NCBI GenBank assembly: GCA_021844645.1
Contig: JAKBTA010000079.1
Span: forward strand, 1 to 5,911
Direction of reading: 5' to 3'
Length of the DNA: 5,911 bases
From: Nitrospirota bacterium
Lineage (GTDB): Bacteria; Nitrospirota_A; Leptospirillia; Leptospirillales; Leptospirillaceae
The position numbers and the translations under genes were made by a program. Shown here one piece after another: positions 1-5,625 of the stretch (position 1 is the first letter of the stretch; each line of letters starts with the position of its first letter). The notes beneath the pieces are model-generated. The model made no database searches. It was not told where the DNA came from and saw only the letters and a list, made by a program, of their open reading frames with translations.

Positions 1-472
1 GGTTCTTTTCCCCCATGATCCAATCCATCAAAAGCCTGAGCCTCGGGAGCTCCCGATCATCGATGCTGATAAAAATCACGCCATCCGGGCGGAGAAGCTT
101 CCTGGCTAGTGCAAGTCTTGGAAACATGAAGCTCATCCAGGGGCTATGGTCCGCCGAGGGTTTGCTGAGCCATTCATCGAAATCTTCGGCCCGTTTGAGG
201 GGAGAGTTTTTTTTGTATGAAACCGAAAAGCGGTCGTGATAGTTCAGAATGCTCCCGGTGTTGTAGGGCGGGTCAATATAAATCACCCTGACCTCCCCGG
301 AGATCTCTCCAAGCAGGTATTTCAAGATGGGAAGGTTATTCCCCGTATAAAGCTTGTGAATGGGATCAGGGACATTTTTGCAGTAATCCGTATCTTCGGA
401 GATGGATCCTTCAAATGGGGTTTTCAGCTCATTGAGGGCTTCTTCCATTCCTGTCCAGATTACACCTGACAT
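1..472 (-). CDS. mod: Type III restriction-modification DNA adenine methyltransferase (Mod), N-terminal part, runs off left edge
   Basis: This reading frame on the minus strand is open from position 472 to the window edge and gives about 157 residues. It carries the amino-methyltransferase motif IV as VIYIDPPYNTGS and, about 70 residues on, the block DGVIFISIDDRE followed by LRLLMDWIMGEKN. That order and wording are typical of Mod subunits of type III systems (COG2189, beta class), which transfer methyl from S-adenosylmethionine to adenine N6. A short KLYTGNNLPILKYLL segment precedes motif IV, as is usual. The SAM-binding FxGxG motif, expected downstream in beta-class enzymes, and the Res subunit lie outside the window. 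The start is uncertain: ATG at 472 (MSGVIW) or ATG at 448 (MEEALNEL), neither with a convincing ribosome binding site. A run of eight adenines (214 down to 207) sits inside the coding sequence. An orphan methylase is also possible. Confidence 0.88.
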   Translation of the reverse strand, partial: MSGVIWTGMEEALNELKTPFEGSISEDTDYCKNVPDPIHKLYTGNNLPILKYLLGEISGEVRVIYIDPPYNTGSILNYHDRFSVSYKKNSPLKRAEDFDEWLSKPSADHSPWMSFMFPRLALARKLLRPDGVIFISIDDRELPRLRLLMDWIMGEKN

Positions 473-544
473 GTTGGGCCGACTCGGTCTTGAATGAGGT
501 GATGGCTGTTCCGATAATGTTGCAAGTCGATTGCCGTTGGTGTC

Positions 545-703
545 ATGAACGAGCTTCTTTTTCCGGAAGCCTTTGAAAAAAGCCGCAATGTGGCCAAACC
601 GTGTGCCAAATCACTGGATTGGGCGGTCAAAAAGGTTGACGAGGCTCCGGTGAGGGAATATATTGAAACCATTGGAGCTCCTGTTGGAAAGATTCGACCT
701 TGA
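545..703 (+). CDS. Possible 52-residue protein or gene remnant, unrecognised
   Basis: ATG at 545 to TGA at 701-703 encodes 52 residues beginning MNELLFPEAFEKSRNVAKP and ending APVGKIRP. The composition (Glu, Lys, Ala, Val, with codons like those of the real genes nearby) looks protein-like and mostly helical, but I recognise no family. There is no clear ribosome binding site before the ATG. The frame stays open back to a TAA near 518, so this could be the 3' tail of a decayed gene instead of a complete small gene. A terminator-like hairpin at 735-766 lies just after the stop, which mildly supports transcription in this direction. The minus strand over the same bases has another open stretch that joins the Mod frame, and that is an alternative reading. 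Confidence 0.3.
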   Translation: MNELLFPEAFEKSRNVAKPCAKSLDWAVKKVDEAPVREYIETIGAPVGKIRP

Positions 704-734
704 GGGAGCGTTCCGGGGAGGTGGTCGGTTTTTT

Positions 735-766
735 GTCCGGCCTTCCCTTTGACCGGATCATTTTTT
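735..766 (+). terminator. Possible rho-independent terminator
   Basis: GTCCGG (735-740) can pair with CCGGAT (753-758), the outer pair being G-U, across a 12-base loop. A run of six T follows at 761-766. It sits about 30 bases after the stop of the doubtful 52-residue frame. The stem is short and the loop long, so this is only a candidate. Confidence 0.33.
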
Positions 767-790
767 CTGGTGATGAAAGAAGGTGGGAAG

Positions 791-934
791 ATGCTTGGTT
801 CTTTGCTGATCACTCTTTTTGTTTTGGTTCCGGTTGTTTTTCTGTCCAAGCTTCTTGCACACTCCCGCAGGTCAGAGCTGCAACCGGTGAGGGTTGTTTC
901 ATCGACAGGACGCCGCGCAAGACGCAGATCCTGA
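791..934 (+). CDS. Possible small single-span membrane protein, 47 residues
   Basis: ATG at 791 is preceded by AGGTGG with a four-base gap (GAAG), a fair ribosome binding site. The product starts MLGSLLITLFVLVPVVFLSK, one uninterrupted hydrophobic segment of about 19 residues, and ends in a basic tail (GRRARRRS). This suggests a membrane protein with the C-terminus in the cytoplasm by the positive-inside rule. A longer frame begins at ATG 749, but its start has no ribosome binding site and overlaps the terminator-like hairpin. The gene would converge on the lipoprotein gene with a 34-base gap. No family is recognised. Single hydrophobic frames do arise by chance in T-rich DNA, so confidence is low. 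Confidence 0.33.
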   Translation: MLGSLLITLFVLVPVVFLSKLLAHSRRSELQPVRVVSSTGRRARRRS

Positions 935-968
935 ACAATATTCCACAGAGAGTGCTCTTTCAGTTCCT

Positions 969-1562
969 TCACCTTGGAGCTGAAAGAGTCGCTTTGTTTT
1001 TGGCCGACAAAGCCATTTTCTTCGCCAGATCGGCCACTTCATCGGTCATTTGCGGGTTTGAGAGATCGGTCTTGGTCCAAGTAAACGGGTATCGCCCAAG
1101 CTGAACGAGATCAAAAAGAGCTCCTATCCCGACTCCATCGACAAAAATAGCAGAGGCTGTTCCCCATAGTTTCCCGCCCCCACAAGCCGGATCGAAGTTC
1201 CTTGTCAGATAGAACCAGTGCTGGCAGGCGGGGTAAATCTCGGTTTTGCCCTCAATTTTCTGGAATCCCTTGTTGACGAGATGTTCCTTGCGGGAGGTTC
1301 GCACCGTAATCTTGGCATTGGTCGCTGTTCCGGCGGGGGAGAGCGAGGCTTCGATATGGATTCCCGGATGGGTTTTTTCAATGGATTCAAGAATGGCTCT
1401 GGACTCTTCAGGTGTGGCTGGAATGGTTGTGTTTTTCTGGTAGGGGTGCAGTTCCACCGGGTTTGTTGAGCAGGCGGTCAGGGAAACGTTCGCGATCAGT
1501 AAAAAAAACAGCAACAGTCTGATCTTCCCGGAAAATGATTGACGCTCTTTCAACCTGTTCAT
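969..1562 (-). CDS. Unrecognised lipoprotein, 197 residues
   Basis: The ATG at 1562 has GGGGAG eight bases upstream on the minus strand, fixing the start. The product opens with a basic n-region (K5, R7, K13, R15), a hydrophobic stretch IRLLLFFLLIANVSL and a lipobox LTAC with the lipidated cysteine at residue 31. Ser at the +2 position argues against inner-membrane retention, so the mature protein (about 167 residues) is probably anchored in the outer membrane. Mature features include an acidic/helical segment around residues 50-66 (TPEESRAILESIEKTH), a likely beta region around 68-110, and two cysteines (113 and 127) that could form a disulfide near the aromatic motif QHWFYLTRNF. The C-terminal third has a Gly-rich apolar patch (FVDGVGIGALFDLVQLGRY). 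I do not recognise a family. It is divergent to the diaphorase gene. Confidence 0.82.
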   Translation of the reverse strand: MNRLKERQSFSGKIRLLLFFLLIANVSLTACSTNPVELHPYQKNTTIPATPEESRAILESIEKTHPGIHIEASLSPAGTATNAKITVRTSRKEHLVNKGFQKIEGKTEIYPACQHWFYLTRNFDPACGGGKLWGTASAIFVDGVGIGALFDLVQLGRYPFTWTKTDLSNPQMTDEVADLAKKMALSAKNKATLSAPR

Positions 1563-1580
1563 TTTATCTCCCCGTTATGG

Positions 1581-1632
1581 CAGGATGTTAGGGTGTAGTT
1601 CAATGGGTGAACCCATTAGAGGGAACATCCTG
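1581..1632. promoter_or_regulatory. Nested inverted repeat between divergent genes
   Basis: A perfect 9-base inverted repeat, CAGGATGTT (1581-1589) and AACATCCTG (1624-1632), encloses a second perfect one, AATGGGT (1602-1608) and ACCCATT (1611-1617), with a two-base centre. A third, overlapping dyad is GTTCA (1598-1602) with TGAAC (1608-1612). The structure lies 19 bases from the lipoprotein start and 62 bases before the diaphorase start. It could be an operator for one regulator serving both genes, or a folded leader in either transcript. A TGTAAT box at 1631-1636 overlaps the right outer arm and could be a -10 element for the diaphorase gene, with only a weak -35 (GTGAAC, 1607-1612). Function is inferred, but the repeat itself is plain in the sequence. 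Confidence 0.6.
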
Positions 1633-1680
1633 TAATGTCGTTTATTTTCCCAGAAATGACAAGGTGAAGGCAATCATGTA

Positions 1681-1689
1681 AAAGGAGGT
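1681..1689 (+). promoter_or_regulatory. Strong ribosome binding site that selects a TTG start
   Basis: AAAGGAGGT is a near-perfect match to the anti-Shine-Dalgarno sequence and stands five bases before TTG at 1695. The next in-frame ATG (1809, residue 39) has no such site and would cut into the start of the NuoE-like domain, so TTG is the best start. Confidence 0.85.
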
Positions 1690-1694
1690 CAATC

Positions 1695-3593
1695 TTGGAC
1701 TCAGATCGTATATCGGGTGACGCATCCTTCAAAGAGACCGCTTGTTCTGATTCCTCCGCATCCTGGGAGCGACCAGAACAGGCTGTCTTGCCACTTCTCC
1801 ACGACGCAATGGGACGGTCCAACTATATCCGGGAAGAGGAGGTCAGGGAAATTGCCAGGAAGACATCCCTTTCTCCTTCCGATGTTTTGGGAATCGGGAC
1901 ATTCTACCAGTTTTTTTCATTTCATCCTTCTGGCCACCATGTCATTCGCCCCTGTCTTACGAATCCCTGCCTGAACAATGGAGGGAAGAAGCTCTTCAGG
2001 GCCCTTTCCAGAAATCTCGGGATCGGAATTGAGGAAACGACATCCGATGGCCTTTTCACGCTGAGGCCGGCCCAGTGTCTTGGACAGTGTGCGGAAGGAC
2101 CTTCGCTCATGATTGATGAGGATGTGTACCTGAATGTCACTCCTGAGTCCCTCCCTGAAATCCTTTCAAGATACAAGAGCAGCGGTCCCACGATTTGTCC
2201 TGTTCCAACTCCTATCGGAGAACCCATCAAGGGAAAAACGGTGGTTTTTAACGATCTGGCCTCTCCTGTAACAGTTGAGATGGACTCCTATCTCGAGAAG
2301 GGTGGGTACAATGCCCTGAAGAAGGCTCTGTCATCAATGTCTCCGGATGCGGTCATCGACGAGATCCGGCTATCTGGCCTGGGAGGTCGAGGAGGTGCGG
2401 ACTATTCGACCGGCGCGAAGCTTGCTGCGGTGAAAAAACATGAAGGTGTGAAGTATGTTGTAGCCAATGCGGATGAGGGCGAGCCAGGGACCTTCAAGGA
2501 CCGCTACATCATGGAGCGTGATCCCCATAGCCTGATCGAGGGGATCATTCTGGCCGGTTATGCTGTTGGGGCGAATCTCGGTTATATCTATCTTCGGGCA
2601 GAATATCCCGGTTCCTGGCGGATCCTTGAAAAGGCGATTGATGAAGCCCGCCAGCGGGGATTCCTGGGAGAACACATTCTGGGGTCGGGATTTTCTTACG
2701 ATATCCGGCTGTATCGAGGGGCAGGCGCATATATCTGCGGCGAGGAAAGCTCGCTGATCAATAGCCTTGAGGGGCGTCGCGGATTGCCCAGGAACAAACC
2801 GCCCAGGATTACCGATGTGGGGCTCTGGGGAAGGCCTACAGATGTTCAGAATGTCGAAACCCTTGCCAACATCCCTTCCATTATTCTGAAGGGCGGGGAA
2901 TGGTATAAGTCCCTTGGTGACGAAGCTACTCCGGGGACAAAGCTTTTTTGTCTGTCAGGGCACATCGCGAAGCCGGGACTCTATGAGGTTCCCTTCGGAA
3001 TGAGCCTTCGTGAGGTGATCATGGTTTTGGGGGGCGGGATTCCCAACGGCCGCAAGCTGAAGGCGATCCTTCCTGCGGGCTCGGCAAGCCGGCTTCTCCT
3101 TCCGGAGCATCTCGATATCTCTCTCGATTATCCTTCTGTTGCCTTGACGGGCTCTTTTTTGGGCTCCGCCTCGGTTATTGTGCTGGACGACTCGACCTGC
3201 ATGGTGGATCTTGCCTACTGGATGTCCGCTTTCAGCCATCATGAGTCTTGTGGCCAGTGCACTCCATGTCGTGACGGAACAGAGGACTACTATGAGATTC
3301 TGGACCAGATCGTTCACGGGCAGGGGAAACCTGAGATGTTTGACCTTCTGGTCCGGATCGGGGATTACATGATGGAGTCATCCATTTGCGGCCTTGGAAA
3401 GAGCGCTCCGAGTGTGCCTCTCAGTTCTCTTGAGTATTTCAAGGAAGAATGGATGTCTCATGTAGAGAAGCATATTTGTCCTGCCGGGGTCTGCCCGATG
3501 GCTCCTGAAGGGGAGCGACTGTTTTCGGTTCGCAGGTCAAGTGAGTGGATTCCCGAGGGAATTGTTGAAGAGGAAGAACAGGATCAAGACTAA
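1695..3593 (+). CDS. NuoE-NuoF fusion: NADH-dehydrogenase/diaphorase subunit with FMN, [2Fe-2S] and [4Fe-4S] sites
   Basis: The 632-residue product joins two complex I-type domains. The NuoE-like thioredoxin-fold domain (about 30-165) has the [2Fe-2S] ligands C87-x4-C92 and C128-x3-C132. The NuoF-like domain (about 190-600) has the glycine-rich NADH/FMN motif GLGGRGGADYSTG (228-240), NADEGEPGTFKDR (258-270), AYICGEESSLINSLEGRRG (345-363), GLWGRPTDVQNVETLAN (376-392) and the [4Fe-4S] ligands C519, C522, C525 (SCGQCTPC) and C565 (ICGLG). It should pass electrons between NAD(H) and partner subunits through FMN. Such fusions occur in NAD-reducing hydrogenases (HoxF type), NAD-linked formate dehydrogenases and some complex I enzymes. 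No partner gene lies beside it, so the complex is undecided. A poorly conserved 29-residue leader precedes the first domain. The C-terminus has CPAGVC (595-600), like the start of the ferredoxin-type extension of HndC/HydB proteins, but then ends in an acidic tail. Confidence 0.95.
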   Translation: MDSDRISGDASFKETACSDSSASWERPEQAVLPLLHDAMGRSNYIREEEVREIARKTSLSPSDVLGIGTFYQFFSFHPSGHHVIRPCLTNPCLNNGGKKLFRALSRNLGIGIEETTSDGLFTLRPAQCLGQCAEGPSLMIDEDVYLNVTPESLPEILSRYKSSGPTICPVPTPIGEPIKGKTVVFNDLASPVTVEMDSYLEKGGYNALKKALSSMSPDAVIDEIRLSGLGGRGGADYSTGAKLAAVKKHEGVKYVVANADEGEPGTFKDRYIMERDPHSLIEGIILAGYAVGANLGYIYLRAEYPGSWRILEKAIDEARQRGFLGEHILGSGFSYDIRLYRGAGAYICGEESSLINSLEGRRGLPRNKPPRITDVGLWGRPTDVQNVETLANIPSIILKGGEWYKSLGDEATPGTKLFCLSGHIAKPGLYEVPFGMSLREVIMVLGGGIPNGRKLKAILPAGSASRLLLPEHLDISLDYPSVALTGSFLGSASVIVLDDSTCMVDLAYWMSAFSHHESCGQCTPCRDGTEDYYEILDQIVHGQGKPEMFDLLVRIGDYMMESSICGLGKSAPSVPLSSLEYFKEEWMSHVEKHICPAGVCPMAPEGERLFSVRRSSEWIPEGIVEEEEQDQD

Positions 3594-3608
3594 ATATTGG
3601 CCCGAAGA

Positions 3609-3630
3609 GGGAAGGAATCTTCTCCTTCCC
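3609..3630 (+). terminator. Probable transcription terminator after the diaphorase gene
   Basis: GGGAAGGA (3609-3616) pairs perfectly with TCCTTCCC (3623-3630) around a six-base loop, 15 bases after the stop codon. The tail (CTTGAATTTCT) is only moderately T-rich, so termination may be incomplete. It separates the diaphorase gene from the tRNA promoter. Confidence 0.62.
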
Positions 3631-3631
3631 C

Positions 3632-3660
3632 TTGAATTTCTAGCTGATACCTGCTATTAA
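3632..3660 (+). promoter_or_regulatory. Sigma-70-type promoter of the tRNA-Lys gene
   Basis: TTGAAT (3632-3637) and TATTAA (3655-3660) are separated by exactly 17 bases, and TG at 3652-3653 gives an extended -10. The predicted start, six or seven bases downstream, falls at about 3667, the first base of the mature tRNA. The -35 directly abuts the preceding terminator hairpin. Confidence 0.55.
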
Positions 3661-3666
3661 TTCTTC

Positions 3667-3742
<76 letters not shown>

Positions 3743-4075
3743 ACACCAGCCATGCTCACAAAGTCAACCTTTTCAGTTGAATCCCTCTTAACTATGATCA
3801 GCAGATGAGCGTTTCTCATCAATCGAGCAATACCTCCTCCTGGCGTTTCAAGGGCCAGATCCATTTGTGTCTTTTTAAGACCTAACCCTTTCCAATGTTT
3901 ATTCCATTCCAGATTTTACCAGCCCAATCCGAAAAGAAAAATTTTAATTTTAAAAAACGTATGAATAGGCAATGAATAAATAGGATCGTTCTACCGCTCT
4001 CGCCTGTTCAGTGATAGATTGGATTCATGAAGGTTCGGGACTATTCGATGACAACGTCTACCATGTTTTTTATTC
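3743..4075. other. Gene-free stretch downstream of the tRNA
   Basis: I see no supportable gene in these bases. A perfect hairpin GATGAG-cgttt-CTCATC (3804-3820) lies about 60 bases past the tRNA and could help end its transcript, although no T run follows. From about 3930 the DNA becomes very AT-rich (an AAAATTTTAATTTTAAAA-like tract near 3940-3957). The minus-strand frame crossing 3640-3864 is mostly the antisense of the tRNA and its flanks and is not accepted. Confidence 0.5.
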
Positions 4076-4088
4076 AGGAGGACGGTAT

Positions 4089-4632
<544 letters not shown>

Positions 4633-4656
4633 GTCTGGCCGTCTTTCTACAGGAAT

Positions 4657-4983
4657 CTATCGGGAAGCCATTTTTGCTTCAAGAGCTGCCAATCGTTCTC
4701 GGATATCAAGGGCGGTGGAAAGTTTATCTTCCAGATGATCCATTCGTGCATCCTGACGCAAGAAACGTTCGTCCATACGAGCAAATCCGTTGTCGATTTT
4801 GGCATCTAGCCGGGCAAGCCCATTCTCGATTTTGTCGTCTAGTCGGGCAAGCCCATTGTCGATTTTGTCATCTAGTCGCTTGATCTCGACTTCCACGCGT
4901 GTCAATCGTTCCCGAAGATCGCTGATGCCAGGTGCGACGGTTTCCTGAAGAATTTTCTGAATCGCTTCGATGGAAGAGGCCAT
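4657..4983 (-). CDS. Coiled-coil protein with five 11-residue repeats, 108 residues
   Basis: ATG at 4983 is preceded by AAAGGAGA with a suitable gap, so the start is well supported. The protein is almost wholly charged helix. Residues 1-35 (MASSIEAIQKILQETVAPGI...) lead into five hendecad repeats: RLDDKIDNGLA (36-46), RLDDKIENGLA (47-57), RLDAKIDNGFA (58-68), RMDERFLRQDA (69-79) and RMDHLEDKLST (80-90). A final heptad-like helix LDIRERLAALEAKM follows. There is no signal peptide or membrane span. Eleven-residue periodicity gives a right-handed or nearly straight coiled coil, so an oligomer is likely. The small membrane protein gene follows 24 bases later. Together they resemble a split version of proteins such as XhlA that carry a coiled coil and a C-terminal membrane span in one chain. 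That comparison is inference, and the function is unknown. Confidence 0.8.
   Translation of the reverse strand: MASSIEAIQKILQETVAPGISDLRERLTRVEVEIKRLDDKIDNGLARLDDKIENGLARLDAKIDNGFARMDERFLRQDARMDHLEDKLSTALDIRERLAALEAKMASR
4778..4876 (-). repeat. Three tandem 33-bp units encoding hendecads
   Basis: Units 4778-4810, 4811-4843 and 4844-4876 are 33 bases each. The second and third differ at only two positions (CATTCTCG/CATTGTCG and GTCGTCT/GTCATCT), and the first is more diverged. They encode hendecads 1-3 of the coiled-coil protein. The near-identity of two units suggests a recent duplication and possible copy-number change, always in frame. Confidence 0.85.
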
Positions 4984-5101
4984 GGTTTCTCCTTTTGATC
5001 GAGTTTACTGGAAGGGGTGCGTTATATCAATATTTTTTGCAATGGCATTAGGATCGTAAAGAGGAATTGATGCCTCGTTCCGTGAGAAGGGAAAAGAAAG
5101 C

Positions 5102-5179
5102 TTAGCGAGGTCTCTTGTGATCAGGGATATTCGCATACAAGAGAATCACTTCTTCGTCCTTTTTCTGTAAACTCAACAT
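5102..5179 (-). pseudogene. Truncated second copy of the small membrane protein
   Basis: Minus-strand ATG at 5179 to TAA at 5104-5102 gives 25 residues ending EVILLYANIPDHKRPR. The C-terminal 14 residues match the intact small protein at 4516-4632 ([14 protein letters not shown]) at 10 positions, and the stop codon coincides. The first ten residues (MLSLQKKDEE) are hydrophilic, so the membrane segment is missing. AGGA stands six bases before the ATG. I infer a decayed duplicate that lost its transmembrane part. A re-started cytosolic micropeptide is possible but less likely. Confidence 0.6.
5125..5146. repeat. 22-bp direct repeat, copy 2
   Basis: Partner of 4539-4560 (21 of 22 identical), in the same orientation and 586 bases away. 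The two copies bracket the coiled-coil gene. This copy lies in the truncated duplicate. Confidence 0.85.
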
Positions 5180-5351
5180 TGATATTCCTGTTCAAATTCC
5201 TTTGCGTTTAGTAAGAAGAAAGGAATAGAAGTTAACATAGGTCGAATAGATTCCCTCCATCCGCTTGTTGACATTCAAAAAGAAGACAAAAATCCTTTTT
5301 CAAAGTAAGGAAATGCAATCTTTTATAAAAAATAACCGCCGGGAATTTTAA
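5180..5351. other. AT-rich stretch without a recognisable gene
   Basis: A perfect TTGACA occurs at 5268-5273, but nothing resembling a -10 lies at the proper distance. A TATAAA at 5334-5339 lacks a -35. I see no supportable gene, repeat or terminator here. Confidence 0.4.
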
Positions 5352-5528
<177 letters not shown>

Positions 5529-5566
5529 AAATGCAAATTGGCCCTTGAAAAACATACTGCGAGGAG

Positions 5567-5625
5567 ATCAACTACCGGCCACTCAGCCGAGGCTGTAGTG
5601 GGGGTTTGCAGTTCAAGCGTTCGAT
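5567..5625 (-). ncRNA. Putative omega-RNA (TnpB guide RNA) 3' region with terminal hairpin
   Basis: TnpB proteins use an RNA made from the 3' end of their own gene and the right end of the element, with the guide read from flanking DNA. Here CCACT-a-CAGCC (minus strand) pairs with GGCTG-AGTGG, ten base pairs with one bulged base and a two-base loop (5579-5601). GGTAGTTGAT follows. The 5' part of the RNA would overlap the tnpB coding end, with limits unknown. The guide would begin at about 5566 reading leftwards (CTCCTCGCAG...), inside the spacer after the reductase fragment. Family knowledge plus the hairpin support this, but no expression evidence is visible. Confidence 0.45.

Noticed and set aside
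541..610. N-terminal extension of Mod reading HIAAFFKGFRKKKLVHDTNGNRLATL
   Set aside because: The frame is open and looks somewhat protein-like, but it has no start codon before its upstream stop and no ribosome site, so it was not added to the gene.
460..972. 170-residue minus-strand frame
   Set aside because: It has no recognisable motif and a biased, irregular composition, and its 3' end overlaps the mod start in another frame. It shows no sign of being translated.
700..1104. 134-residue plus-strand frame
   Set aside because: It runs antisense into the lipoprotein gene and its composition is not protein-like.
1563..1610. TTGAAC-18-CATAAC promoter for the lipoprotein (minus strand)
   Set aside because: The implied transcription start would fall inside the ribosome binding site, leaving no usable leader.
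5268..5296. Perfect TTGACA as a promoter
   Set aside because: No acceptable -10 lies 15-19 bases downstream and no gene follows in that direction except a pseudogene fragment.
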